This document shows, in pieces, positions 1 to 10,755 of a DNA stretch of 64,000 nucleotides; positions within the stretch are counted from its first letter, which is position 1; each line of letters begins with the position of its first letter. Made by a program: the position numbers and the translations under genes. A model generated the notes under the pieces. The model was not told the origin of the DNA, made no database searches, and was given only the letters and a program-made list of their open reading frames with translations. This DNA is from Chromatocurvus sp046260765 (GTDB lineage Bacteria; Pseudomonadota; Gammaproteobacteria; Pseudomonadales; Halieaceae). The stretch is taken from the NCBI GenBank assembly GCA_046260765.1, contig JBHEOO010000018.1, forward strand, positions 1 through 64,000. The letters are read 5' to 3'.

Positions 1-1
1 G

Positions 2-1870
<1,869 letters not shown>

Positions 1871-1949
1871 CGCGCACGCAAGAGTCCGGATTGGCGGCGA
1901 AATCCGCTATCATTGCGCCCCCTGAATTACCCGGACAGCACGGTAGCCC

Positions 1950-3011
1950 ATGACTTCACGCCATTATCTGCCGCAGCACGATCGAAGCATTGCACTGTGG
2001 CTTGTCGCCTGCGCTGTGGTGATCTTCGGCATGATTCTGCTTGGCGGCGTCACCCGTCTCACCGGGTCTGGTCTGTCCATGGTCGAGTGGCGGCCGCTGA
2101 TGGGCATCATTCCGCCCCTGTCCGACGCTGAGTGGCAGGCGGTTTTCGACAAATACCGTCAGTTTCCCGAGTACCAGCAGATAAACCGCGGCATGTCGCT
2201 GGATGGTTTCAAGGTCATATTCATGTATGAGTACCTGCACCGGGTGCTTGGACGCCTGATCGGTGTGCTGTTCTTTGTGCCTCTGCTGGTGTTCGCGCTG
2301 CGCGGCATGATACGTCCCGGCATGCTGCCGCGGCTGCTAGTGCTGTTTGTGCTCGGTGGCTGTCAGGGCTTACTCGGCTGGTACATGGTGCAGAGCGGTC
2401 TGGTTGACCGCCCCAGCGTCAGCCAGTACCGGCTTGCGTCGCACCTGGGTCTGGCGGTCGCGATTTACGGCCTCATGCTCTGGGTGATTCTCGATTTGTG
2501 GCGGCATCCCCAGCGGCCGGCCCCGAGCAACGACTACCGTTCTGGCCTTGGCGGCGGGGCGGCGGCACTGGTGGTGCTGGTATACCTGATGATTCTTTCG
2601 GGCGCCCTCGTTGCCGGCACTGATGCCGGGTTTTCCTACAGCACCTGGCCGAAGATGGGGCCCACCTTCGTTCCGGAGGGCCTGTATGCCACCGAGCCTG
2701 CATGGCTCGCGGCCTTCGAGGATGTCACCACCATACAGTTCAACCACCGCATGTTCGCCTATGCGCTGGCTGCAGTGCTGGTGGGCTTTGTCATCGTTGT
2801 ACTGCAGCGGGAAACCCAGCCGCGAATCCGCTGGGCAGCGTGGGGAGTTGTGGCCGCGCTCTCGCTGCAGCTTGTTCTTGGCATCAGCACCTTGCTGCTG
2901 CACGTGCCTGTGCCATTGGCAGCAGCGCACCAGGGCGGCGCTGTACTGCTGCTGAGCGCCATGATTTTTCTGGCCCATACGCTGCTGCGCCGGGACAGTG
3001 CACACGCCTGA
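1950..3011 (+). CDS. ctaA: heme A synthase CtaA/COX15
   Basis: This integral membrane enzyme converts heme O to heme A for aa3-type cytochrome oxidases. The 353 residues contain about eight hydrophobic segments. The first transmembrane helix is followed by GGVTRLTGSGLSMVEW, and further conserved blocks are EYLHRVLGRLIG (heme-ligand His), GCQGLLGWYMVQSGL, AGTDAGFSYSTWPKM and FNHRMFAYAL. The length and the loop sequences match the longer, COX15-like class found in Proteobacteria and mitochondria. The gene stands alone: no cytochrome oxidase subunit or ctaB is adjacent, and it converges with the XRE regulator downstream. The ATG at 1950 immediately precedes a short polar N-terminus and helix 1. 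Confidence 0.95.
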   Translation: MTSRHYLPQHDRSIALWLVACAVVIFGMILLGGVTRLTGSGLSMVEWRPLMGIIPPLSDAEWQAVFDKYRQFPEYQQINRGMSLDGFKVIFMYEYLHRVLGRLIGVLFFVPLLVFALRGMIRPGMLPRLLVLFVLGGCQGLLGWYMVQSGLVDRPSVSQYRLASHLGLAVAIYGLMLWVILDLWRHPQRPAPSNDYRSGLGGGAAALVVLVYLMILSGALVAGTDAGFSYSTWPKMGPTFVPEGLYATEPAWLAAFEDVTTIQFNHRMFAYALAAVLVGFVIVVLQRETQPRIRWAAWGVVAALSLQLVLGISTLLLHVPVPLAAAHQGGAVLLLSAMIFLAHTLLRRDSAHA

Positions 3012-3026
3012 GCGATATCGGATTTA

Positions 3027-3045
3027 CCGGGTGGCTCACCAGGGC
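3027..3045. repeat. small hairpin in ctaA/xre convergent gap
   Basis: An imperfect 7-bp inverted repeat with a GCT loop (CCGGGTG/CACCAGG) lies between two convergent genes. The 16-base core at 3030-3045 recurs with a single mismatch at 52266-52281, behind another convergent gene pair. There is no T-tract, so a Rho-independent terminator is uncertain. Confidence 0.4.
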
Positions 3046-3050
3046 AAACG

Positions 3051-3698
3051 CTATTTGTAAGTGACCACCAGATATCCGCGAAGCGCATCATCCCCGGCGT
3101 TGGCGATGCAGTGATCCACGTCAGCCCGGTACTGTGCAGTATCACCATTCCCCAGGTCGCAGCTGCTGCCGCCACTGGTGATGCGCGCACGCCCCTCTGC
3201 GACCGTGAACAGCTCCCGCGTGCCGTCGTAATGGGCGCTGCTGAGCAGTCGTGCCCGCGGCTGCAGCCGGACCTCATAGAATTCCACGGATTTTTCCTGG
3301 TGCAGTGGCGACAGGGTGCGTATCTGGCATTCGTGGTCGGCGCGAAACAGCGTGGCAGGGTCATTGCCGTAAACCACTTCAATACCGGCGCTGGCGCTGG
3401 GATCATCCACCAGTTCACCGATGCTGATGCCGAAGGCCTGCGCGATACGGTAGGTCACCGCCAGCGTGGGGTTGGCGCGACCGCGCTCAATCTGGCTGAG
3501 CATGGAGCGGCTGACGCCGGAGGCAGCGGCGAGCTGTTCAAGCGTAAAGCGGTGCTGCTGCCTGAGTTCCGTGACACGCTGGCAGAGGAATTCGCTGGCG
3601 GGGTCCGTGCCGCCGGGTATCGGCGTGCCGCGACGCAGTGCCGTCGCTGGTGCAAGGTCCGGGCGCTTATCTTCTGTCAGGTCGTGGCTGTCTGGCAT
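3051..3698 (-). CDS. XRE-family regulator with C-terminal cupin domain
   Basis: This is a 215-residue DNA-binding regulator. A helix-turn-helix of the Cro/C1 type occupies about residues 40-95 (LRQQHRFTLEQLAAASGVS, then RSMLSQIERGRANPTL). A cupin fold follows at about 140-210, with segments such as VRLQPRARLLSSAHYDG and EGRARITSGG. In this architecture (PuuR/SutR-like) the cupin normally senses a small metabolite. It lies 17 bases downstream of an amidase on the same strand, so the pair is probably one operon and the regulator may control the amidase. The inducer cannot be told from sequence. Confidence 0.88.
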   Translation of the reverse strand: MPDSHDLTEDKRPDLAPATALRRGTPIPGGTDPASEFLCQRVTELRQQHRFTLEQLAAASGVSRSMLSQIERGRANPTLAVTYRIAQAFGISIGELVDDPSASAGIEVVYGNDPATLFRADHECQIRTLSPLHQEKSVEFYEVRLQPRARLLSSAHYDGTRELFTVAEGRARITSGGSSCDLGNGDTAQYRADVDHCIANAGDDALRGYLVVTYK

Positions 3699-3715
3699 TC
3701 GGGCATCTCGTTGTG

Positions 3716-5176
3716 TCAGTGGCTATAGCCGGGCGGCGGAACAAATGCACGGTGATGGGTTTCCAGCAGGCGCGCTACTGCGAGGCTGGTGCGGTCTCCC
3801 ATGTGTGCCGCGGCAATCTGGCAGCCAATCGGCAGGCCGTCCCGGGTTGTGCCTAGAGGGACGGCGGTGGCGGGCAGCAGTGCGTTCAGCGTCAGCCCGG
3901 CCCAGCGCAGGATTTCTGTATAGGGACGCTCGACACCGTTGACGTGCAGCAGACGGGACTGCATGTCCTCGGCGTGATCGTGTAGGAAAGCCGGTACGTG
4001 CGCGCAGGGGCACAGCAGCACATCGTATTGCCTGAAAAAGGCGGCCCAGGCCTGGCGGCTGCGCATGCGAATCTCATTCTGCCGCAGCCAGTCCCGGTGT
4101 GACAGGGCGATACCGCGCATTTGCAGAAGGGGTTCACTCATATCGTCCGGCTCCGCCGCCGCCACCATGCGCGAAGCCGTCCGGCGCACGCTCTCCGGCA
4201 TGTCCGCACCGATCACCGACAGCATGAGCTGGGTGTAATTGTGATGGTTGGCTTCGGGGTCGATGTCGGGTCGGGCACTGCGATCCACGCTCGCACCCAG
4301 GCCTTCAAGGCAATTTGCCGCCGCCTCGATATGCTCGGCAATGACCGGGTCGACAGGGCAGAACCTGTCATCAGACCAGACCGCGACCCGTAGCTGACGG
4401 GCGTCATCGAAGGCTGCCGCCGGCAGGGTAAAGGGATGTTCTGCCGCCACGCCGGGTGGCGGGCCGATCAGCACGTCAAGGGCTTTTTCGAGATCGTCCA
4501 CGCAGGTGGCCAGCGGTCCGGCCACTGACAGGTCCGGTTCGGAAAGCACATCCTCGCCCGGTGGCAGGTGCCCCTGAAGGCTGATCAGGCCATAGGTCGG
4601 TTTATGACCGAAGACGCCGTTGAAATGGCAGGGTGTGCGGATGGAGCCGCCAATGTCCGATCCCAGCTCCAGCGGCGTCAGGCCTGCGGCGAGAGCGGCG
4701 GCAGCACCGCCGGAGGAGCCCCCGCAGGTGCGGTCAAGGCGCCAGGGATTGTTGGTGACGCCGTACACGTCGTTGAACACCTGCAGGTCGGCGCTCATAA
4801 AGGGCACGTTGGTCTTGCCGAACACGATGGCGCCGGCGTTGATGTAGCGCTGCACCGCTGCTGCGTTGCGCTCGGGTATGAACTCTGCGCGCGCGGGGAT
4901 GCCCCCCGCCGTTACCAGGCCTGCCGTGCAATACGCGTCCTTGATCGTGAGCGGTACGCCGTGAAGCGGGCCCCAGTCCTCGCCACGGGCCGCAGCTTCA
5001 TCCGCCGCGTGGGCGCGCGTGAGAGCGGCGTCGGCATCCATGGCGACCACGGCATTGATGTCAGCATTGAAGTTATCAACGCGCTCAAGGAAAAATGTCA
5101 GTACTTCGACGGCGGAAATCTGCTGTGCCTTGATGTCTTCGGCTATGCCGAAAGCGCTGCGGTAAAGAAGGCTCAT
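3716..5176 (-). CDS. amidase signature family hydrolase
   Basis: This 486-residue enzyme belongs to the amidase signature family, which hydrolyses amide bonds through a Ser-cisSer-Lys triad. All three elements are visible: Lys in LTIKDAYCTAG (about residue 80), the glycine/serine loop CGGSSGGAAAALAAG (about 150) and the nucleophile region LGSDIGGSIRTPCHFNG (about 170-185). Its length is normal. It is not part of a gatCAB cluster, so it is probably a catabolic or detoxifying amidase rather than the tRNA amidotransferase subunit. It is followed after 17 bases by the XRE-cupin regulator and is divergent from the PAP2 gene. The substrate is unknown. Confidence 0.92.
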   Translation of the reverse strand: MSLLYRSAFGIAEDIKAQQISAVEVLTFFLERVDNFNADINAVVAMDADAALTRAHAADEAAARGEDWGPLHGVPLTIKDAYCTAGLVTAGGIPARAEFIPERNAAAVQRYINAGAIVFGKTNVPFMSADLQVFNDVYGVTNNPWRLDRTCGGSSGGAAAALAAGLTPLELGSDIGGSIRTPCHFNGVFGHKPTYGLISLQGHLPPGEDVLSEPDLSVAGPLATCVDDLEKALDVLIGPPPGVAAEHPFTLPAAAFDDARQLRVAVWSDDRFCPVDPVIAEHIEAAANCLEGLGASVDRSARPDIDPEANHHNYTQLMLSVIGADMPESVRRTASRMVAAAEPDDMSEPLLQMRGIALSHRDWLRQNEIRMRSRQAWAAFFRQYDVLLCPCAHVPAFLHDHAEDMQSRLLHVNGVERPYTEILRWAGLTLNALLPATAVPLGTTRDGLPIGCQIAAAHMGDRTSLAVARLLETHHRAFVPPPGYSH

Positions 5177-5301
5177 GGTTGGCTGTCCTCTGACGGCGTG
5201 ACTTTATCTGTGATGATACTGCAAAGCCATGCTGGAATCCTCCGTGCGCCTGGCTCTGTGTGCTCTTCATGCGCGTCATGCGAGGTCTGGGAGCTTGTCT
5301 G

Positions 5302-5367
5302 CTGTCATGAAAAATTCACGCATCGATGCCTTTCAGTCATTTTTCTGTCATCCGCCGCGCCTAATCT
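5302..5367 (+). promoter_or_regulatory. two Pho-box-like arrays and a -10 element before the PAP2 gene
   Basis: Two pairs of 11-base repeats resemble PhoB boxes. The distal pair is at 5302-5323 (CTGTCATGAAA then AATTCACGCAT) and the proximal pair at 5334-5355 (CAGTCATTTTT then CTGTCATCCGC). The proximal 18-base core ends at 5351; a TAATCT hexamer follows at 5362-5367, 10 bases later, which is the spacing expected when a Pho box replaces the -35 element. The start codon at 5374 lies only six bases beyond the -10, so the transcript could be leaderless. The motifs are seen; PhoB control is inference, supported by the downstream phosphatase. Confidence 0.5.
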
Positions 5368-5373
5368 GAAGAC

Positions 5374-5889
5374 ATGAAAGCATTGCATGACATAGCGTCA
5401 ATCGACCGGCAGTGGCTGCTGGCTACTCATGGATCCACGCTCTGGATCCTGCGACACAGTCGCGGTCTGTCGCGCAGCGCCGATGGCTATCTGTACATTG
5501 TGCTGCCGCTTGTGCTGGCAGCTGTCACGGCGCAGGGCGTACTGTTGCTGCAGCACGCGGCGATCGCGTTCAGCTTCGAGCGGGCTGTGTACTGGGTGCT
5601 CAAGAACAGCTTTCGCCGCCGCCGTCCCGCCGAACTGCTGCCGGGCTTCCGCAGCCGGATCATCGCCGCGGACCAGTTCAGCATGCCCTCGGGACACACC
5701 TCGGGCGCTTTCCTGTTTGTCACGCTGCTGGTCGTGCATTACGGCGCTGCGGCGGCATTGTTCTATTTATGGTCCGCCGCTGTGGGCATGTCGCGGGTAA
5801 GCCTCGGCGTGCATTTTCCCAGCGACACCGTGCTGGGCGCCGCTCTGGGTACCTCACTGTGCCTGCTCACCGGGGTTTACCTGCTGTGA
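5374..5889 (+). CDS. PAP2-family membrane phosphatase
   Basis: This 171-residue membrane protein has the complete PAP2 (type 2 phosphatidic acid phosphatase) signature: KNSFRRRRP (K-x6-RP) near residue 71, PSGHTSGAF (PSGH) near 107, and SRVSLGVHFPSD (SR-x5-H-x3-D) near 143, with hydrophobic helices between. Such enzymes dephosphorylate lipid phosphates or undecaprenyl pyrophosphate at the membrane. There is no good Shine-Dalgarno sequence before the ATG, and two Pho-box-like arrays with a -10 hexamer end just upstream, so phosphate-regulated leaderless transcription is possible. A glycosyltransferase-like gene follows after about 37 bases, so the two may be cotranscribed. Confidence 0.9.
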   Translation: MKALHDIASIDRQWLLATHGSTLWILRHSRGLSRSADGYLYIVLPLVLAAVTAQGVLLLQHAAIAFSFERAVYWVLKNSFRRRRPAELLPGFRSRIIAADQFSMPSGHTSGAFLFVTLLVVHYGAAAALFYLWSAAVGMSRVSLGVHFPSDTVLGAALGTSLCLLTGVYLL

Positions 5890-5926
5890 TGCTTCGGTTT
5901 GGGGTCTGCCCCCGTCGCGGTTGGTC

Positions 5927-7030
5927 GTGAAGATACTCTACGGCGTCCAGGCCACGGGCAACGGCCACCTGAGTCGCGCACGGGCCATGGCGTCTGCGCT
6001 CGCGGAGCGCGGTGCCGACGTGCGTTATCTGTTCAGCGGCCGCGATCCGTCGCAGCTGTTCGCGATGCAGGACTTCGGTGACTATCAGGTCCGTACCGGC
6101 CTCAGTTTTGTCAACGAGGCGGGATGTGTTCGCTATCGCAAGACGCTGACTTCAAACCACTATCTTGGTTTTCTCCGGGATGTCCGGTCGCTGGATGTGG
6201 AGGATTACGATGTTATTCTTTCGGACTTCGAGCCGGTTAGCGCCTGGGCAGGGCGACTGCGCGGCAGGACGGTGGTCAGTCTCGGTCACCAGCCGGCCTT
6301 CGATTACGCCGTGCCCGTTGCGGAGCAGAATCTGGCCAGCGAACTCGTGATGCGCTGGTTCGCGCCGGGACAGGTGCGCATAGGCTTGCACTGGGCGCGC
6401 TACTCGCCGCTGATTCTGCCGCCGCTTATTCACCTGTCGGTGCAGGAGGGCGTGCGGCGCGCTGGCAAGATTCTCGTCTACCTGCCGTTTGAGGATCTTT
6501 CTGCGGTGCAGTCACTGCTGTCGGGCTTTCCGGCGTTCAACTTTTATATCTATGCCCCGGGTTTGACTTCGATGGATCGTGACAACCTGCATTTGCGGCC
6601 GACCTCACTGAGCGGATTTCAGGCTGATTTTAAAGATTGTGAGGGGGTTATCTGCGGTGCCGGCTTTGAGCTTGCCAGTGAGTGTCTTGCGCTTGGCAAG
6701 CGGCTGCTGGTCAAGCCCCAGCAGCGGCAGATGGAGCAGGCTTCCAATGCCCTTGCGCTATCGGAGTTACGGCTTGCGACCTGCATGCCTCGATTGAGTC
6801 GTGAGGTAGTTGAGGCCTGGCTCGCGTCAAATGCCTTCGCGCCCAGGGTGCGTTATCCGGATGTCGCTGCTGCGCTGGCTGAGTGGCTGCTTGCAGGTAA
6901 TTACGCCAACGAGTCGCTGGCGCGACTTGGCGACATTCTGTGGCGCGGCGTGACCCCGGACTGCGCGGTGCCTCTGCGCGTGCGGTCCGGTTCGCGCAGC
7001 ACCTCTTCCGGCGCTGGCTGGGCGGCCTGA
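5927..7030 (+). CDS. glycosyltransferase-like protein (MJ1255/VC2487 type)
   Basis: This 367-residue protein begins with KILYGVQATGNGHLSRARA, the nucleotide-sugar-transferase-like Rossmann start of the MJ1255/VC2487 family, which is related to GT-B fold UDP-glycosyltransferases. A second half contains VICGAGFELASECLALGKR and LLVKPQQRQMEQASNA, resembling the donor-binding C-terminal domain. I place the start at the GTG at 5927 because the family begins at that motif; a TTG six bases upstream is the alternative. No membrane helix is obvious. Its stop codon abuts that of the convergent MFS gene (palindromic TGATCA at 7028-7033). The acceptor is unknown; coupling to the PAP2 gene hints at envelope glycoconjugates. 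Confidence 0.8.
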   Translation: MKILYGVQATGNGHLSRARAMASALAERGADVRYLFSGRDPSQLFAMQDFGDYQVRTGLSFVNEAGCVRYRKTLTSNHYLGFLRDVRSLDVEDYDVILSDFEPVSAWAGRLRGRTVVSLGHQPAFDYAVPVAEQNLASELVMRWFAPGQVRIGLHWARYSPLILPPLIHLSVQEGVRRAGKILVYLPFEDLSAVQSLLSGFPAFNFYIYAPGLTSMDRDNLHLRPTSLSGFQADFKDCEGVICGAGFELASECLALGKRLLVKPQQRQMEQASNALALSELRLATCMPRLSREVVEAWLASNAFAPRVRYPDVAAALAEWLLAGNYANESLARLGDILWRGVTPDCAVPLRVRSGSRSTSSGAGWAA

Positions 7031-8380
7031 TCAGTCAACCCGCGGCAGAGTGGCGCTGCGCAGAATACCCAGCGCGCCCGCTACAATCAGCAGCCAGAGC
7101 ACGCTGCTGGTGCCATAGGTGGCGTCGAGGACGCCGAGTCCCGCGCCGCTGAACAGAAATACACCGACAACCGTATTGCTGACAGCGGTGTAGCTGGCGC
7201 GGTTGCCGCTGTCTGCCATGTCGACCAGGTAGGTTTTGCGCCCGATACGCGCACCCTGATGCGCCACTGCACACAGGAAAATCAATAGCCCACCTGTCAG
7301 TGCGCTGCCGAGCAGCGCCGGCGCATAGTCCTGTAAGAACAGTGTGCCAGCCAGCGTCAATACGGAAATGGCAGCGCCTGAGGCCATGACCCGGTGCGAT
7401 GCACTGTCTGACCAGTAGCCCCAGAAGGGTGCCGACAGCAGTGCGGCGAGACCCTCGGCAAGCAGCAGGGCGCCGAGGTCATAGCTGTCGCCGTCGCCGT
7501 TGGCGCGCAGAATCAGCACCAGATAGGGAATGGCAAATGCGGTGGAGATCAAAAGAATGCGTGCGATGACAAAATTACGAAAAGCTGTATCCGAGCGCAG
7601 CAGCGTAAGACTCCTGAGCGCCTCGGTAATGGCATTGCCACCGCCCTCGGTGGCGCCGGGTACCTCCGGTATCCGTGCATAGAGCGCCGCCGCGAGTAAC
7701 CAGGCAACAGCAGATACCGTGAGTAGAAAAATGAAAAGCGCCGAGTTCCCCGCCTCCCGCTGCTCTTCAAGGCTACCGTAAAGCATCAGCCCCGCCGCCA
7801 CCGCCAGCGTGACCAGGCCGGCGACAGAACCCGCCAGGCCGCTCAGGCGTCCGCGACGGCTCTTGGAAACCGTCTTGCCAAGCACGTCTTTGGCGGCGAC
7901 GGAGCAAACGCCTCTGGCCAGACTGAACACAGCCAGCAGGCTGATCACCGCGAGGCCAAGCGCATGACCCCGAAGCCAGATGATCGCAGGTACCATGGCC
8001 AGCAGACACAGCGCCTGAATCACACTGCCAGCGACCCAGAAGCCCTTGCGCACCGCGTGCTGGCGTACGCGCTGGGCGACAAACAGCTGCGGCAGCAGCG
8101 ACAGTGATTCCCGGATCGGTACCAGTAGCGAAATGTAGATAGCGGGTGCCGCGAGAGAGGCGAGAATCCAGGCCAGGACGATGCGACTGCTGGTGAGTCC
8201 ATCACCTATCTTGGTGAGTATCTGTGACAGCAGCTGCAGCGCGAAGGCGACGGGTTGTTCGCTGCAGGCGCCGTCCGGGATATCCTTGCATAACCGCGCG
8301 TCCTCTTCCTCTGCGATAAGCGCGTAAAAGCGCTGGTAAACGTCACGTTCAATTCGTGGCATCGCATCCTGTTCTGGCAT
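7031..8380 (-). CDS. MFS transporter
   Basis: This 449-residue polytopic protein has about twelve hydrophobic segments and a cytoplasmic N-terminal extension of about 60 acidic residues (MPEQDAMPRIERDVYQRFYA onward). The segment VFSLARGVCSVAAKDVLGKT, followed by SKSRRGRLSGLAGS, corresponds to the loop between helices of the N-terminal half, and GRKTYLVDMADSGNRASYTA to a loop of the C-terminal half. The fold fits the major facilitator superfamily, but the substrate cannot be read from sequence. It lies 83 bases downstream of the BCCT carrier on the same strand and may be cotranscribed. The N-terminal extension is unusual for a simple drug exporter. Confidence 0.8.
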   Translation of the reverse strand: MPEQDAMPRIERDVYQRFYALIAEEEDARLCKDIPDGACSEQPVAFALQLLSQILTKIGDGLTSSRIVLAWILASLAAPAIYISLLVPIRESLSLLPQLFVAQRVRQHAVRKGFWVAGSVIQALCLLAMVPAIIWLRGHALGLAVISLLAVFSLARGVCSVAAKDVLGKTVSKSRRGRLSGLAGSVAGLVTLAVAAGLMLYGSLEEQREAGNSALFIFLLTVSAVAWLLAAALYARIPEVPGATEGGGNAITEALRSLTLLRSDTAFRNFVIARILLISTAFAIPYLVLILRANGDGDSYDLGALLLAEGLAALLSAPFWGYWSDSASHRVMASGAAISVLTLAGTLFLQDYAPALLGSALTGGLLIFLCAVAHQGARIGRKTYLVDMADSGNRASYTAVSNTVVGVFLFSGAGLGVLDATYGTSSVLWLLIVAGALGILRSATLPRVD

Positions 8381-8463
8381 GGCCGGTTTCCTGTGCCCGG
8401 TGAAAACCGGGTTATCTTAGCCCGGATTGGCGCGACGCGTAGTTCAGCATTCAGCACAGAGCA

Positions 8464-10434
8464 TCAGCGTAGGGAATGCAGAAACTGCAGGTGCGTCTGG
8501 TACTGGGACAATATGTCGTGGTTGATCTGCTCCGTCGTCCAGCCCATGACGCAGTAATCCTGACCGCCCTCATTCAGGTGGACTTCGGCGCGGTAGAATT
8601 TTTCGTCCTCACCGAGTTCCTCAATGGACTCCGCGGCGATGCCTGCCGAGGGCATGGGGTGTGGCCGGCACCGCACACGATAGACAAAATCGATCTCATC
8701 GCCGTGCAGCGCGTCGATGTGCAGGGAGCCATTCTCTTTCAGCTCATCGACAACGCGGGCCTGCACATCGTGGGCAGCGAGTTCTCCCGCGAAATCCTGC
8801 ATGGCATCCGCCACGGTCGTCTCCATGAAACGCAGGACCGCAGCCTCTCCGGGGTAGTGCAGCAGGGTGGAGAGCCGCTGCCGCCAGTCGCCTGGCAGGT
8901 TTACATAGGGGGACACGGTCTGGGTCGTGCGTTTGGCGACGTCCTGGCGCAGGGCGCTGCCGAAACCCCAGATTGCCCCCAGCAGCGCGAGAGAGAACGG
9001 CAGTGCGCTGGCAATGGCGGCTGTCTGTAATGAGGACAGGCCGCCGGCCAGCAGCAGGGCGATAGCAATGAGCGCGATCAACGCGGTCCAGAAAATGCGC
9101 TGAGGAGCCGGGGTATCGTCGCGGCCGTTTGCGCAGAGCATGTTCAGGACCATCGCACCGCTGTCGGCCGAGGTGACGAAAAACACCACGACCATGAGCA
9201 GCGATATGCCGGAAAGAATCGTGGTCATGGGCAGGTATTCGAGGAAGCTGAACAATGCTACCGACTGGTTTGCCTGCACGGCGTCAGCCAGTCCCGTTGC
9301 GCCCTCGTGAAGTATCAGTTCGATGGCGCTGTTGCCGAACACGCCCATCCACAGGAGTGTGAAGCCGCAGGGCACGAGCATGGCGCCGAGAACAAATTCG
9401 CGAATGGTCCGGCCACGGGATATACGGGCAATGAACAGCCCGACAAAAGGCGACCAGCTAAGCCACCAGCCCCAGTAGAAAATAGTCCAGCCACCCAGCC
9501 AGTCGGTGGGGTCGTAGGCGTACAGATTGAAGGTGTTGGTGACCAGGTCGCCAATGTAGGTACCGAAATTCTCAACAGTGCCCTGCAGAATAATGACGGT
9601 GGGGCCGGCCAGCAGAACGCCGAACAGCAGGATCATCGACAAGCCGATGTTCAGCTCCGACAGGCGCTTGATGCCGGCGTCGAGGCCGAGTACCACCGAC
9701 ACCGTCGCCAGCGCCATGGTGCCGATGATCAGGACCACCTGCACGCCGACGGATATCTCCAGACCGAACAGGTAATTCAGGCCGCCGTTTATCTGCAGCA
9801 CCCCGAGCCCCAGGCTGGTGGCAACGCCACAGGTTGTACAGACAATGGCGAAGACGTCGATCGCTGCGCCGAAGGGGCCGTAAATGCGCTCACCGACAAG
9901 CGGATAGAACGCCGATCGCAGGGTCAGAGGCAGGCCGTGACGAAACGCAAAGTAGGCGAGTATCAGAGCGACAATGGCGTAGATGGCCCAGGCGTGCAGG
10001 CCCCAGTGGAAAAACGTGAGCTTCATGGCCTCGGCCGCGGCGTCCACTGTGCCGCCTTCGCCGAGCGGGGGGCTGAGAAAGTGCATGACCGGTTCGGCGA
10101 CCCCGAAAAACATGAGGCCAATCCCCATGCCCGCAGCAAAAAGCATCGCGAACCAGGACACATAGGAGTAGGACGGCTCCGAGTGATCGGGGCCCAGCTT
10201 GATATCGCCGGCGCGGGACAGGCTGAACACGGCGACGCTGATCAGGATGATGGCGACCACCAGCAGGTAGTACCAGCTGGCGTAATGCACGATGGCGGCC
10301 TGCAGGGACTGAAAGATCTGCTGGCTGCTTTCCGGCCAGACGCTGGCGCTTATTACCAGGAGCATCAATGCTGCAGTGGCGGGCCAGAAGACCGTGTGGT
10401 CCACGTAGAAACGGCGCTCAGTTGGCTTTTGCAT
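8464..10434 (-). CDS. betT: BCCT-family transporter, BetT-like
   Basis: This 656-residue carrier belongs to the betaine/choline/carnitine transporter family, which imports compatible solutes with Na+ or H+. Conserved blocks are SWFAMLFAAGMGIGLMFFGV (helix 3), FHWGLHAWAIYAIVALILAY, and the signature WWLSWSPFVGLFIARISRGR (helix 8). The last 150 residues form a soluble C-terminal domain of the kind found in E. coli BetT (677 residues), which is osmosensory in that subfamily. The choline substrate is inferred from the BetT-like length and tail; no betAB or betI genes are nearby, so glycine betaine or another osmolyte remains possible. Confidence 0.88.
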   Translation of the reverse strand: MQKPTERRFYVDHTVFWPATAALMLLVISASVWPESSQQIFQSLQAAIVHYASWYYLLVVAIILISVAVFSLSRAGDIKLGPDHSEPSYSYVSWFAMLFAAGMGIGLMFFGVAEPVMHFLSPPLGEGGTVDAAAEAMKLTFFHWGLHAWAIYAIVALILAYFAFRHGLPLTLRSAFYPLVGERIYGPFGAAIDVFAIVCTTCGVATSLGLGVLQINGGLNYLFGLEISVGVQVVLIIGTMALATVSVVLGLDAGIKRLSELNIGLSMILLFGVLLAGPTVIILQGTVENFGTYIGDLVTNTFNLYAYDPTDWLGGWTIFYWGWWLSWSPFVGLFIARISRGRTIREFVLGAMLVPCGFTLLWMGVFGNSAIELILHEGATGLADAVQANQSVALFSFLEYLPMTTILSGISLLMVVVFFVTSADSGAMVLNMLCANGRDDTPAPQRIFWTALIALIAIALLLAGGLSSLQTAAIASALPFSLALLGAIWGFGSALRQDVAKRTTQTVSPYVNLPGDWRQRLSTLLHYPGEAAVLRFMETTVADAMQDFAGELAAHDVQARVVDELKENGSLHIDALHGDEIDFVYRVRCRPHPMPSAGIAAESIEELGEDEKFYRAEVHLNEGGQDYCVMGWTTEQINHDILSQYQTHLQFLHSLR

Positions 10435-10755
10435 GGACGGCAGTCTGCTTAGGTGGATGCGTTACGAGTAATTAAAGAGCGTATCACAACCAGCGAAAAT
10501 ATCATTTGATCGATAGTAGTTGCTCCTCTGACGCGTCGGGTGATTCCTGCAAAAGTGCCGCAATTAATTCAATTTGCTGCGTTTTATCTTCAATTATTGC
10601 AAAATGGTGAGCTGGTAATTGCTTAGCTCTGTAAGTAAACTGATTATCGTAAGCCGCATGTAGTTCACACAGGACGAGGGAAGAGGGTGATTCGCGCCAG
10701 CGCAGGATCATCTGCTCACAGGCTCGTCCATACGTTTTTAAAGAGGGTAGCGTTC
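10435..10755. other. AT-richer 321-base intergenic region upstream of the receptor gene
   Basis: This is the only stretch over 300 bases without a confident gene. It is visibly richer in A and T than its neighbours, especially 10480-10660. It must hold the promoters of the divergent BCCT and TonB-dependent receptor genes; a weak sigma70-like pair is TTGCTT at 10619-10624 and GATTAT at 10642-10647 with a 17-base spacer. A 69-codon reading frame runs on the minus strand at 10502-10711; its translation has a normal residue mix but I recognise no family and no ribosome binding site, so I do not call it a gene. Confidence 0.4.

Noticed and set aside
9307..10452. Plus-strand reading frame of about 381 codons opposite the BCCT carrier
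   Set aside because: Composition is unlike a folded protein and the opposite strand encodes intact BCCT motifs.
10502..10711. 69-codon minus-strand frame in the AT-rich region before the TonB receptor
   Set aside because: No family resemblance, no ribosome binding site and no partner gene; kept only as a note on the intergenic region.
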